Source: Pedobacter sp. B4-66
GTDB taxonomy: Bacteria; Bacteroidota; Bacteroidia; Sphingobacteriales; Sphingobacteriaceae
Direction: 5' to 3'
Length of the DNA: 64,000 nucleotides
NCBI RefSeq assembly: GCF_018492665.1
Contig: NZ_JAFVME010000005.1
Span: forward strand, 248,001 to 312,000
In this document: one piece after another, positions 45,531-54,455 of the stretch
How the letters are laid out: every line of letters begins with the position of its first letter
Position numbering within the stretch: position 1 is the first letter of the stretch
Made by a program: the position numbers and the translations under genes
Notes under the pieces: generated by a model
The model's database searches: none
Told to the model about the DNA's origin: nothing
The model's input: only the letters and a program-made list of their open reading frames with translations

Positions 45531-46613
45531 ATGAGCAATAAAACAAACTTACACTCGGTTATTACAGGTACAGGTAGCTATATTCCCGAAAACGTCATTA
45601 CTGGCGCCTCTTTTTTGAACTCTACATTTTACGATAATGGGGTGGCTTTAGAAAAAGACATCAACGAAGTAATAAACAAATTTGCAGAGATCACAGAGAT
45701 CCTGGAAAGACGTTATGTAGATGATAATATTGTAAATAGCGACATCGCTGCAATAGCAGCTCAACGCGCGATTGATGATGCCAGAATAGACAAAGAATCA
45801 TTAGATCACATCATCTTCTGTCATAATTTCGGAGACGTAAGAAGCGGCAGCAACAGAATGGATATTCTTCCTTCTTTGGCGGCCAAAGTAAAGCAAACAC
45901 TTCACATCAAAAACCCTGACTGTGTTGCATACGACATCGTTTTTGGTTGCCCGGGCTGGGTACAAGGTGCAATACAAGCCAATTATCTAATTCAAAGTGG
46001 TGACGCTAAAAAAGTAATGGTTATTGGCGCAGAAACACTATCAAGAATAACTGACCCTCACGATCGCGACAGCATGATCTTTTCTGATGGCGCTGCAGCC
46101 GTTATTTTTGAAGCTCAGGATTCAGAAAACCCTTTAGGAATCATTGCCCATAAAACTCAAACTTTTGCGGTTGATTATGCTTCATTACTGGTAATGGGCA
46201 AAAGCAATAATCCTAACGAATCTAATGGCAATACATACCTTAAAATGAACGGCCGCAAGCTTTATGAGTTTGCTGTTATAAATGTTCCTCAGGTGGTGAA
46301 AAAGGCTATAGATAAGGCAGGAATAGACATTAGTGACATCAAGACTGTTTTCATACATCAAGCAAACGGAAAAATGGATACCGCCATCATGAAGCGCCTA
46401 TTTAAGCTTTACAATCTGGATAACGTACCCGAAAACCTTGTTCCTATGACCATTTCCTGGTTAGGCAATAGCTCAGTAGCTACCATACCTACCCTTTTGG
46501 ATCTTGTTCTTAAGGAAAAAGTGGAAGGCTATAAAGTAAAGAAAGGTGAATATGCAGTATTTGCATCAGTGGGCGCAGGAATGCACATCAACGCTTTTGT
46601 CTATCGTTTTTAG
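45531..46613 (+). CDS. 3-oxoacyl-ACP synthase III family protein
   Basis: 360 residues, longer than FabH (about 320). The thiolase-fold catalytic triad is visible: C140 in GCPGWVQGA, H276 in IHQANGKMD and N313 in LGNSSVATIP. The N-terminus (GTGSYIPENVITGASF) carries an insertion of about 20 residues before the first helix. May start fatty-acid synthesis or make special lipids; the longer type is often found beside ordinary FabH, so I avoid giving the symbol. Confidence 0.87.
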   Translation: MSNKTNLHSVITGTGSYIPENVITGASFLNSTFYDNGVALEKDINEVINKFAEITEILERRYVDDNIVNSDIAAIAAQRAIDDARIDKESLDHIIFCHNFGDVRSGSNRMDILPSLAAKVKQTLHIKNPDCVAYDIVFGCPGWVQGAIQANYLIQSGDAKKVMVIGAETLSRITDPHDRDSMIFSDGAAAVIFEAQDSENPLGIIAHKTQTFAVDYASLLVMGKSNNPNESNGNTYLKMNGRKLYEFAVINVPQVVKKAIDKAGIDISDIKTVFIHQANGKMDTAIMKRLFKLYNLDNVPENLVPMTISWLGNSSVATIPTLLDLVLKEKVEGYKVKKGEYAVFASVGAGMHINAFVYRF

Positions 46614-47010
46614 CCCGTAAGCTTAATCAACACTTTCATCTATTCATTTTTAATGCCGGCTTTTGCTTTTGGGAAGTTCCCCTTCGTTTCATAGATCTTC
46701 CCAATCTGTAATGCAAAATTAACGCAGAATAAGTTCCTGTATCGCCTTTTGATAAAGACCCCCGCCCCCAACAAGGTTTCCGTCTTTAATGCAAGAAACG
46801 CCTTTATTTTGCTGCATTTCTTTAAGCAAAAATTCTTCCACAAAACGGTATACCAAACCTCATCTTGAAATAAACTACCCATGACAAACCTAAAGGCCAA
46901 GACTACGTTCTAATCAACCTATTTTTGGACGGGACAATGAATAAAAAAAGACCAGAACATAATTCCGGCCTTTTAATAAATCTTTTTACTCGATATTCTT
47001 TTTTGCTCGC
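46614..47010. other. Stretch without a convincing gene between KAS III and the zinc-ribbon gene
   Basis: About 400 bases. A minus-strand open frame of 86 codons (46640-46900) has one TPR-like phrase (ALQIGKIYETKGNFPKAK) but otherwise irregular, Cys/Phe/Arg-rich sequence; it may be a decayed gene or chance. The right end has the terminator at 46946-46974. I see no RNA gene. Confidence 0.5.
46946..46974 (-). terminator. Terminator of the zinc-ribbon gene
   Basis: Twelve-base stem using two G-U pairs (46946-46957 with 46963-46974, core GACCAGAA/TTCCGGCC), 36 bases past the stop of the minus-strand gene, then a U-run on that strand. The plus strand also ends in TTTT. Confidence 0.75.
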
Positions 47011-47754
47011 TTAAGCTGGCAATTCTTCCTGAGTAAGCGCTTCATCAACTAAGATTCTTCCGCAATGCTCGCAAACAATGATTTTTTTGCGTTGACGGAT
47101 ATCTAATTGACGTTGAGGTGGAATCTGGTTGAAACAACCTGAACATGAATCACGATCAATGGTAACAACAGCAAGGCCGTTATTAGCATTACCTCTTAAT
47201 CTCTTATAAGCTGTTAAAAGTCTCTCCTCGATTTGAGTTTCAGCCTTTTCAGCTTTTTTATTCAACGACTGCTCTTCTTTTTCAGTTTCAGCGGTGATTG
47301 TTTGTAATTCCCCTCTTTTTATCTCAAGATCTTTTTTCCTTGACTCTAAATCAGCAAGCGCTTTTTCATAAACGTCAGTTTTTGAAGTAATGTCAAAACC
47401 AAACTCTCTGATTTTTTTCTCGCAAACCTGAATTTCAAGAGTCTGAATCTCAACCTCTTTAGTTAAAGCGTCGTACTCACGATTGTTTTTAACATCTTTT
47501 AACTGGGTCTCGTATTTTTTGATCAGGCCTTGAGCTTCCTTGATCATATTTTTACGCGTTACAATGGCATCTTCAGTATCATCCAATTCACTTTTGAATT
47601 TTTGTATACGTGTTTCCAGTCCTTCAACCTCATCTTCAAGGTCAGCTACTTCCATTGGTAATTCACCACGTATCTGACGTATTTTATCGATCTTAGTATG
47701 TAAGGTTTGTAATTCGTATAAAGCTTTTAGCTTTTGCTCTACAGTTTGTTCCAT
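47011..47754 (-). CDS. Coiled-coil protein with C-terminal C4 zinc ribbon
   Basis: 247 residues. Residues 1-185 are almost entirely charged heptad-type helix (EVEGLETRIQKFKSELDDTE, EIQTLEIQVCEKKI); the end carries four cysteines in two CxxC pairs (CSGCFNQIPP, then CEHCGRIL). This matches the C4-type zinc ribbon protein family (CT398-like) proposed as FtsK/secretion scaffolds or nucleic-acid binders; no function is certain. The start is one base inside the stop of the Nif3-like gene, so they are co-translated. Confidence 0.85.
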   Translation of the reverse strand: MEQTVEQKLKALYELQTLHTKIDKIRQIRGELPMEVADLEDEVEGLETRIQKFKSELDDTEDAIVTRKNMIKEAQGLIKKYETQLKDVKNNREYDALTKEVEIQTLEIQVCEKKIREFGFDITSKTDVYEKALADLESRKKDLEIKRGELQTITAETEKEEQSLNKKAEKAETQIEERLLTAYKRLRGNANNGLAVVTIDRDSCSGCFNQIPPQRQLDIRQRKKIIVCEHCGRILVDEALTQEELPA

Positions 47755-48851
47755 TAAATGAAATAATTTATGGGGTTTGTTTTATGCTCCGTTAAACGGA
47801 TTGCAAAGTTAGGAAATTTTTCTTGAATAATATCTATCAACAAATTAGATGTAAATTGTTCACTCTCAAAGTGTCCGATATCAGCGATAACCAATTTTTC
47901 ATCTGCATCAAAAAACTCATGGTATTTAAAATCGGCCGTTACAAAAGCATCAGCTCCTGCAGCAATGGCGTCCTTAAGCAGAAAACTGCCTGATCCACCG
48001 CAAACCGCAACCTTTCTAATCCGTTTAGGCAGCAATTTAGTGTGTCTAATCACTACCGCATCCATCCTGTCCTTAACCAAATTCAGAAAGTCTTTTCCGT
48101 CCATTTCATCTTCAAGCCAGCCAATCATTCCTGCTCCAACCGTTTCTAAACGGTTTTCCAGGGCGTAAATATCGTAGGCAACTTCCTCATAAGGATGATT
48201 TTCAAACAAGGCTAAAAGCACTTTTCTCTCGTCCTGAGCTAAAAATACCGTTTCAATTCTTATTTCAGGTTCATGATGCTGAACACCCTTTTCGCCTACA
48301 AATGCATTGGTATCATCGCCTCCTTTAAATGTTCCGGTGCCTTCAGTATTAAAACTACACTCGCTGTAGTCACTAATTTGACCCGCTCCTGCCTCAAACA
48401 ATGCAGATCTTAGCACCGAAGCCTGAGCAGTCGGACAAAATGTCACTAGTTTTTTCAAAAGAGATCCTTTAGGACTCAAAATCTTGATGTTTTTTAGTCC
48501 AAGGCGCTGACTGATTACTCCATTAACGCCATATTTCACATGATCAAGATTAGTATGAATAGCATACAATGCAATATTATGCCTAATTGCTTTCAATACA
48601 ACCCGCTCCACATAGTTTTTACCCGTAAGCTTTTTAAGCCCTTTAAAAACTATTGGATGATGCGTGATTATCAAATTACAATTCTGAGCAATCGCTTCAT
48701 CCACAATGGCCTCTGTACAATCAAGTGCAACCAGAGCCCCATGTATATCCTGATCAGGATGCCCAATCAGTAGTCCCGAATTATCATAATCTTCCTGATA
48801 ATTTAAAGGAGCAAACGCTTCCAGATGCTTTATTAAAATCGCTAATCTCAT
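47754..48851 (-). CDS. Nif3-like dinuclear metal protein
   Basis: 365 residues, the long form. The N-terminal and C-terminal halves make up the Nif3 metal fold: NSGLLIGHPDQDIHGALVALDC and NLIITHHPIVFKG with its metal-binding histidines, and DIGHFESEQFTS near the end. Between them sits an inserted PII-like domain (about residues 130-240). Metal hydrolase-like, often described as GTP cyclohydrolase I type 2, but the biological role is unsettled. Forms a pair with the zinc-ribbon gene, a frequent conserved pairing. Confidence 0.92.
   Translation of the reverse strand: MRLAILIKHLEAFAPLNYQEDYDNSGLLIGHPDQDIHGALVALDCTEAIVDEAIAQNCNLIITHHPIVFKGLKKLTGKNYVERVVLKAIRHNIALYAIHTNLDHVKYGVNGVISQRLGLKNIKILSPKGSLLKKLVTFCPTAQASVLRSALFEAGAGQISDYSECSFNTEGTGTFKGGDDTNAFVGEKGVQHHEPEIRIETVFLAQDERKVLLALFENHPYEEVAYDIYALENRLETVGAGMIGWLEDEMDGKDFLNLVKDRMDAVVIRHTKLLPKRIRKVAVCGGSGSFLLKDAIAAGADAFVTADFKYHEFFDADEKLVIADIGHFESEQFTSNLLIDIIQEKFPNFAIRLTEHKTNPINYFI
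47804..47811 (-). promoter_or_regulatory. TAnnTTTG element inside the nif3-like gene
   Basis: The minus strand reads TAACTTTG, 49 bases before the zinc-ribbon start, within the last codons of the upstream gene. It may be an internal promoter or chance. Confidence 0.3.
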
Positions 48852-48902
48852 AAAATGTAAATTTACAATAATTGCTACGGCGTTAATCTATCTATGAAGA
48901 AA

Positions 48903-49262
48903 TTACTGAATATTTCCCATTTTAACCATTTGCAAACTTTCAAATACCATACGCTGATTGTACTCAAAAGCAAGATTCTTATGGTTTACTAAATCAATTA
49001 TAGTTCCTATAAAGCACAATCCGATCGTAAAGAAATACAACACCCCCATACCAATCTGGTTCACCAAAAACCTTGGTAATCCCGGAACAAAGAACCCTAA
49101 AATGCAATAAAGCACCATATCATCCGGATTTCTTCTTTTGCTTCCGTAAATCATCAAAAACCCTCTCAACTGTTGTTCACTAAATCCAGTAGTTGCAGTC
49201 TGCAAGTACGAATATTCCTGAGGCGTGATACCCGGTAACGACATAAATGGTGAATCAAACAT
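48903..49262 (-). CDS. TM2 domain membrane protein
   Basis: 119 residues. An N-terminal soluble part is followed by two closely spaced hydrophobic segments with the TM2 pattern (FFVPGLPRFLVNQIGMGVLYFFTIGLC and the polar end GTIIDLVNHKN). Family function unknown. The start overlaps the DUF2752 stop by eight bases (ATGTTTGA), so the pair is translated together. Confidence 0.85.
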   Translation of the reverse strand: MFDSPFMSLPGITPQEYSYLQTATTGFSEQQLRGFLMIYGSKRRNPDDMVLYCILGFFVPGLPRFLVNQIGMGVLYFFTIGLCFIGTIIDLVNHKNLAFEYNQRMVFESLQMVKMGNIQ

Positions 49263-49572
49263 ATCCTTCCTCCTTATATTTTAAAAATTTAACACTTAAT
49301 TTTATCAGCACAACAATCCTGTATACAATAATCAGCAGGGCGGGTATTCCAAACCAATGGAGCTTAATGCTCTCTGCAACATTACCATGAAACAACTGCG
49401 TTAACGCTCTTCCAATTCCACATCCCGGACACCAATCTATCCCCATGTTTGCCAGCGGACAAAGGGTAAAATGATGTTCATGTCCATACAATTCTGGTTT
49501 TGCTAAAGCTAGCAACACTAAAGCCGATATCCAAAAAATGAGTTCTAATGGTATGCGGCTCAGCATTTTCAT
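49255..49572 (-). CDS. DUF2752 membrane protein
   Basis: 105 residues with three hydrophobic segments and the family signature CPGCGIGRALTQLFHGN preceded by CPLANMGIDW. The cysteine/histidine pattern may bind metal; nothing is proven. Together with TM2 it forms a conserved two-gene unit in Bacteroidota. Start 49572 is inside the first codons of the long upstream mfd frame on the other strand, so the two genes are divergent with very little space. Confidence 0.85.
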   Translation of the reverse strand: MKMLSRIPLELIFWISALVLLALAKPELYGHEHHFTLCPLANMGIDWCPGCGIGRALTQLFHGNVAESIKLHWFGIPALLIIVYRIVVLIKLSVKFLKYKEEGYV

Positions 49573-49639
49573 GTTATCCTCTTTTTACTTTAGATTGATT
49601 AATAGACACATTGTTACATCTAAAGCTAATCATAAATCT

Positions 49640-49647
49640 TACATTTG
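49640..49647 (+). promoter_or_regulatory. TAnnTTTG -7 element of mfd
   Basis: TACATTTG, four bases before the GTG start at 49652. Confidence 0.45.
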
Positions 49648-49651
49648 TGTT

Positions 49652-52600
49652 GTGAACATCCGCGACTTAATTAATCGATACAAAACAGATGAACGCGTTG
49701 TAGCATTGGCAAAGGCCCTTAACTCGGGCAAAGGTAATAAACTTCAACTAAAAGGACTAGTTGGTTCTGCCGATGCAACAATTGCAATAGCTACCTATTT
49801 TCTGCTCCACAAACCAATATTATTTGTGTTACCGGATAGGGAAGAGGCGTCTTATTTTCTGGCCGATCTGGAAAGCATTCTGGATAAAGAAGTCCTTTTA
49901 TTTCCATCTTCTTTCCGAAAAGCTTTCGAATTTACACAGGTAGATACCGCAAATGTACTTGCCAGGGCCGAAGTATTAAACGAACTAAACCACCATTCTG
50001 AATATGGAAAAATAGTAGTTACATACCCCGAAGCCCTCGCAGAAAAAGTAATAAACCGCTCTGTTCTCGAGAAAAACACCCTTGAAATCAGTCTGGGAGC
50101 TAAGCTAGGCATCGATTTCATCAACGAGTTTCTAATCGATTATGAGTTTAACCGCACCGAGTTTGTTTATGAGCCCGGTCAGTTTTCAATCCGCGGTGGT
50201 ATAGTAGATATTTTCTCTTTCTCACACGATTTGCCTTACCGAATAGAGTTTTTTGGTGATGAAATTGAAAGCATCCGTACTTTCGAAATAGAAAGTCAAC
50301 TATCAGTAGAGGATGTAAAAAGCCTTACCATCATCCCAAATGTTCAATCTAAATACCTAACAGAAAGCAACATTAGCTTGCTTGATTATATAGAAAACGA
50401 CACTCAGCTCTGGTTTAAGGATGTAGAGTTTACCCTCGACATCATCAAATCCGGCTATAAAAAAGCTGTTGAACTTTGGAAAGCTTTACTGGTAAAAGAA
50501 AAACAGGAAAACCAAGACTGGATAGAGCCTAAATTCGCCTTTACTGATGAGAAAATGACAGCAGATATGCTTCAGGATTTCCTTTTAGTAGAGTTTGGAA
50601 AGCAGTTCTTCTACAAAACAGAGCAGACTTTTCAGTTCGAAACCAAACCTCAGCCATCCTTTAATAAAGATTTTAGCCTGCTTATTCATAACATTAAAGA
50701 GAATGAAAAGCAAGGCATCCATAACTTCATATTTAGCTCCTCAACCAAGCAAACCGAACGTTTATACGCCATACTAGACGACATAGACAAAACGGCAAAG
50801 TTTACCCCGGTAAACATTCCTTTAAGAGAAGGATTTGTAGATGCACAACAACATGTGGCCTTTTATACAGACCACCAGATTTTCGATCGTTTCTACAAAT
50901 ACAAGCTTAAAAGGGGTTATCAACGCAGTCAGGCTATCACTTTAAAAGAACTTAGAGATTTAAAGCCCGGCGATTTTGTAACCCATATAGACCATGGAAT
51001 AGGCAAGTATGCCGGTTTAGAAAAGGTAGAAGTAAACGGAAAAACTCAGGAAATGATCCGTTTGGTATATGCAGACAACGATCTGCTGTATGTAAACATC
51101 AACTCCTTAAACCGCATTGCAAAATATAGCGGAAAAGATGGCACAGCGCCTAAAATGAACAAGCTTGGTACCGAAGCATGGGACAAGCTTAAAAAGACTA
51201 CCAAAAAAAAAGTTAAAGATATAGCCCGCGATCTGATTAAGCTTTATGCCTTAAGAAAATCGCAGGTAGGTACTGCATTTTCACCAGATGGTTATCTGGA
51301 AACAGAACTGGAGGCATCTTTCATTTACGAAGATACCCCAGATCAGGAAAAGGCCACCAGCGACGTTAAAAAGGATATGGAAGCCCCACATCCAATGGAT
51401 AGGCTTGTATGCGGCGACGTAGGTTTTGGTAAAACAGAGATCGCTATACGTGCTGCCTTTAAAGCCGTTGCAAACGGCAAACAAGCTGCTGTTTTAGTGC
51501 CAACCACCATTTTAGCCCTGCAACATTTTAAAACCTTCTCAGGCCGCTTAAAAGACTTTCCTTGCACTGTCGATTACATCAACCGCTTTAAAACCAACAA
51601 GCAGATAAAAGAGACGCTTGCTAATGTAGCAGAAGGAAAAGTCGACATCATTATCGGCACACATCGCTTGCTTAGCAATGATGTAAAATTCAAGGATCTG
51701 GGCATCATGATTATCGATGAGGAACAGAAATTCGGCGTTACATCAAAAGAAAAACTGAAGGCGCTAAGGGTAAATGTAGACACCCTAACCCTTACTGCAA
51801 CACCGATTCCACGTACCCTGCACTTCTCGTTAATGGGAGCGAGGGATCTTTCAATCATGAGCACTCCGCCACCAAACAGGCAGGCCGTAAATACAGAATT
51901 ACACGTTTTTAACGATAAATTAATCCAGGAATCTGTTCAATATGAACTTGATCGTGGTGGACAGGTATTCTTTATCCATAACCGTGTAAACGATCTTCCT
52001 CAATTGGGTGGTTTAATACAAAAACTGGTTCCAAAAGCACGCATCGGTATTGCCCACGGGCAACTTGATGGCGATGCTCTCGAAGATGTAATGCTCGATT
52101 TCATTAACGGTGAAAAAGATGTATTGGTAGCCACAACAATTATTGAGGCTGGTTTGGATATTCCAAACGCTAATACAATCATCATTAACCACGCCCATAT
52201 GTTTGGACTAAGCGACCTGCACCAAATGCGTGGCAGGGTAGGTAGATCCAACAAAAAGGCTTTCTGTTACCTGCTTAGTCCACCGCTTTCTACGTTAACT
52301 TCCGAAGCGCGCAAAAGGCTAAGTGCAATAGAAGAGTTTTCGGACCTTGGGAGCGGCTTTAACATCGCCATGAGGGATTTAGACATCCGGGGTAGTGGAA
52401 ACCTGCTAGGAGCGGAGCAAAGTGGCTTTATCGCCGAGATAGGATTCGAAATGTACCATAAAATCCTTGACGAAGCCATTCAGGAGCTAAAAGCCGACGA
52501 ATTTAAAGGCTTATTTAAGGATGAACCTGAACGTGCATTTGTTACTTTTACGCAGATAGACACCGATTTGGAATTGTACATCCCGGATGATTATGTAACC

Positions 52601-52993
52601 AACATTACCGAAAGGTATAATTTATATACTGAACTATCTAAAATAGAAAACGAAACGCAGTTAAAAGCCTTTGAGCTAAGTTTAAAAGACAGATTTGGGC
52701 CTGTTCCAAAGCCTGTTAAAACTATGCTTAATGTGCTAAGATTGCAATGGGTAGCCAAAAAACTAGCTTTCGAGAAGATAACCTTTAAAAAGGGAACTTT
52801 ACGTGGTTATTTCATTACTGACAAGCAATCATCATTCTTTGATTCAACAATGTTCAATAAAATATTGCACTTTGCGCAGGTTCACCCTCGATTGTGCAAC
52901 TTGAAAGAAGTTAAAGACAGCCTCAGAATTGCCTTTGACAACCTTAACACAGTTGATGAAGCAGTAGAAATGCTCGAAATGGTGGTCAATTAA
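49652..52993 (+). CDS. mfd: Transcription-repair coupling factor Mfd
   Basis: 1113 residues from GTG 49652. The open frame extends to ATG 49538, but those codons overlap the divergent DUF2752 gene and the promoter element sits between, so GTG is preferred. Mfd removes RNA polymerase stalled at lesions and recruits UvrA. Layout: UvrB-homology part (LLFPSSFRKAFEFTQVD, FSIRGGIVDIFSF), RNA polymerase-interacting part (LKPGDFVTHIDHGIGKYAGL), helicase motor with CGDVGFGKTEIAIR, IIDEEQKFGV and TATPIPRTLHFS, RecG-like QMRGRVGRS, and a C-terminal TRCF domain. Confidence 0.96.
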   Translation: MNIRDLINRYKTDERVVALAKALNSGKGNKLQLKGLVGSADATIAIATYFLLHKPILFVLPDREEASYFLADLESILDKEVLLFPSSFRKAFEFTQVDTANVLARAEVLNELNHHSEYGKIVVTYPEALAEKVINRSVLEKNTLEISLGAKLGIDFINEFLIDYEFNRTEFVYEPGQFSIRGGIVDIFSFSHDLPYRIEFFGDEIESIRTFEIESQLSVEDVKSLTIIPNVQSKYLTESNISLLDYIENDTQLWFKDVEFTLDIIKSGYKKAVELWKALLVKEKQENQDWIEPKFAFTDEKMTADMLQDFLLVEFGKQFFYKTEQTFQFETKPQPSFNKDFSLLIHNIKENEKQGIHNFIFSSSTKQTERLYAILDDIDKTAKFTPVNIPLREGFVDAQQHVAFYTDHQIFDRFYKYKLKRGYQRSQAITLKELRDLKPGDFVTHIDHGIGKYAGLEKVEVNGKTQEMIRLVYADNDLLYVNINSLNRIAKYSGKDGTAPKMNKLGTEAWDKLKKTTKKKVKDIARDLIKLYALRKSQVGTAFSPDGYLETELEASFIYEDTPDQEKATSDVKKDMEAPHPMDRLVCGDVGFGKTEIAIRAAFKAVANGKQAAVLVPTTILALQHFKTFSGRLKDFPCTVDYINRFKTNKQIKETLANVAEGKVDIIIGTHRLLSNDVKFKDLGIMIIDEEQKFGVTSKEKLKALRVNVDTLTLTATPIPRTLHFSLMGARDLSIMSTPPPNRQAVNTELHVFNDKLIQESVQYELDRGGQVFFIHNRVNDLPQLGGLIQKLVPKARIGIAHGQLDGDALEDVMLDFINGEKDVLVATTIIEAGLDIPNANTIIINHAHMFGLSDLHQMRGRVGRSNKKAFCYLLSPPLSTLTSEARKRLSAIEEFSDLGSGFNIAMRDLDIRGSGNLLGAEQSGFIAEIGFEMYHKILDEAIQELKADEFKGLFKDEPERAFVTFTQIDTDLELYIPDDYVTNITERYNLYTELSKIENETQLKAFELSLKDRFGPVPKPVKTMLNVLRLQWVAKKLAFEKITFKKGTLRGYFITDKQSSFFDSTMFNKILHFAQVHPRLCNLKEVKDSLRIAFDNLNTVDEAVEMLEMVVN

Positions 52994-53004
52994 TTTAAAG
53001 CTAA

Positions 53005-53223
53005 ATGAATCCCCAAATACTGAAAGATCTGGTAACCATGCAGATGCCATTTGGCAAATATAAAGGGCGTATTTTGTGCGATTTGCCAGAAACCTATCTG
53101 GTTTGGTTTCATACAAAAGGTTTTCCTCCGGGAAAACTTGGCGAAATGCTTGGTACGCTTTATGAAATTAAATTGAATGGGTTGGAGTATTTGCTTCAAC
53201 CGTTAAGAAATCCTAAGCGCTAA
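53005..53223 (+). CDS. DUF3820 family small protein
   Basis: 72 residues with the family phrase MQMPFGKYKGRILCDLPETYLVWF and a GFPPGKLGEML segment. Cytoplasmic, function unknown; sometimes named a quorum-sensing-regulated virulence factor by homology, which I would not rely on. Starts 11 bases after mfd, likely co-transcribed. Confidence 0.8.
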   Translation: MNPQILKDLVTMQMPFGKYKGRILCDLPETYLVWFHTKGFPPGKLGEMLGTLYEIKLNGLEYLLQPLRNPKR

Positions 53224-53294
53224 TTCTATTTTAAAATCACATCTTTTTGAAGTGTATTCTGCTACTCAAAACTGTTCGACCAGTCTTCGGTCAA

Positions 53295-53327
53295 AGTCCA
53301 TGTTGAGTCCATGTCGAGTCCATGTTT
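53295..53327 (+). repeat. Three tandem 11-base repeats
   Basis: Units AGTCCATGTTG (53295), AGTCCATGTCG (53306) and AGTCCATGTTT (53317). They sit in the 216-base gap between the DUF3820 gene and cdsA, just after the small inverted pair GACC/GGTC (53278-53292). Confidence 0.75.
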
Positions 53328-53373
53328 TTCCGATAAATACACGGACTTGATATAGTTTTAATATTTTGACATT

Positions 53374-53439
53374 ATGAAATTATATTCCAATACGTTTAAA
53401 CCGCTTTTAAGCACGGTATTAATGGCAACCAAGAAATAA
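53374..53439 (+). other. Very short open frame, doubtful gene remnant
   Basis: Twenty-one codons from ATG 53374 (MKLYSNTFKPLLSTVLMATK and one further lysine), ending immediately before the cdsA stop. It could be the start of a lost exported protein or pure chance. Confidence 0.15.
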
Positions 53440-54249
53440 TTAACGAACTATCAGGTACAGGTAAGTGTAAACTACCGGAGCGGCAATCAAGAGACCATCA
53501 AATCTGTCTAGTAGACCACCATGGCCTGGTAAAAATGTACCCGAATCCTTAACGTCAAGGCTTCGTTTCAGCATAGACTCAACAAGATCTCCAAGCGTAC
53601 CGAAACTTGCGATTAAAAGTGCCATTCCGGCCCAAATCCAGCTGCTTATTTCTGTAAATTGTAATGAGATAAGGTACGAGGCCAATACGGCTGTAAACAT
53701 TCCTCCAAAGAAACCTTCCCATGATTTTTTAGGAGAATGGCGTTCAAAAAGACGTGTTTTTCCGAATTTCATACCAAACAGGTACGCGCCTGTATCGTTT
53801 GCCCAAAGCATCAGCAAAAAGGCCAGGGGTAAATGGAAGCTATATTCGGGGCTGTTAACCAAAAAACCAAGCGAATAAAAGAAACAAAACGGCGTTGTAA
53901 CGTACACAAAGCCTACAAAAGTGTAAGATATATTGGCAAAAGGGATTTTTGCCTTTTTATACAGTTCGCTAATAAATACCGAAAATAACAACGGCACTAA
54001 AAGCAACATGTATTTGGTTTCAAACTGTAGATAATGGTATCCTGCAGTCATTAAAAAGATTAATGTGGCAGCAAAAAGAGCAATATTTCTATGTGGTCTT
54101 ATTCCGGCAGTTTTAATCAGTTTAAAGAATTCCAGTAAGGCTGCAAGGCTCAATAACAGATAAAAAATAGTAAATGTGTAACCACCTAAAAAGATGGAAC
54201 CCAGCATCACGATAGTAAAAAAGAAAGCGGTTATTGCTCTGGTTTTCAT
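53440..54249 (-). CDS. cdsA: Phosphatidate cytidylyltransferase
   Basis: 269 residues, about eight membrane segments. Makes CDP-diacylglycerol, precursor of all phospholipids in the inner membrane. The CdsA signature is present near the C-terminus: RHSPKKSWEGFFGG and GDLVESMLKRSLDVKDSGTFLPGHGGLLDRFDG. ATG 54249 shares one base with the stop of the DUF2007 gene (TAATG-type overlap), so the genes CPBP, DUF2007 and cdsA form a run. Confidence 0.95.
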   Translation of the reverse strand: MKTRAITAFFFTIVMLGSIFLGGYTFTIFYLLLSLAALLEFFKLIKTAGIRPHRNIALFAATLIFLMTAGYHYLQFETKYMLLLVPLLFSVFISELYKKAKIPFANISYTFVGFVYVTTPFCFFYSLGFLVNSPEYSFHLPLAFLLMLWANDTGAYLFGMKFGKTRLFERHSPKKSWEGFFGGMFTAVLASYLISLQFTEISSWIWAGMALLIASFGTLGDLVESMLKRSLDVKDSGTFLPGHGGLLDRFDGLLIAAPVVYTYLYLIVR

Positions 54250-54455
54250 TAAATATTGTTTTCTAAAATGTATTGCTTCGCCTGGTCCAGATGATCTGGA
54301 TGTACAAGGACTGATAATATGCCAAACGACGTGTAAGATGAATCCTTTTTGTTTAAAACCACTGCATCTATATCTATTGCCATTAGTCCTTGTTTAAGAA
54401 TTTCTGCCTGAAATTGGTCTTCTGTTTCGTAAACTTTAATCCAGTTGCTGTTCAT
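54249..54455 (-). CDS. DUF2007 domain small protein
   Basis: 68 residues: NWIKVYETEDQFQAEILKQG opens the ferredoxin-like DUF2007 fold, followed by AVVLNKKDSSYTSF and VLVHPDHLDQAKQYI. These are called putative signal-transducing proteins, without proven function. It overlaps the CPBP gene by 20 bases at its start and cdsA by one base at its end. Confidence 0.82.
   Translation of the reverse strand: MNSNWIKVYETEDQFQAEILKQGLMAIDIDAVVLNKKDSSYTSFGILSVLVHPDHLDQAKQYILENNI

Noticed and set aside
46640..46900. Minus-strand open frame of 86 codons as a gene
   Set aside because: Irregular composition, no recognisable start context and only one TPR-like phrase; listed only as part of the unexplained gap.
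49538..49651. ATG 49538 as the start of mfd
   Set aside because: The extra 38 codons overlap the divergent DUF2752 gene and pass through a promoter element; GTG 49652 fits the family start.
53374..53439. A 21-codon gene before cdsA
   Set aside because: Too short, no homology known and no clear signal sequence; listed only as a doubtful remnant.
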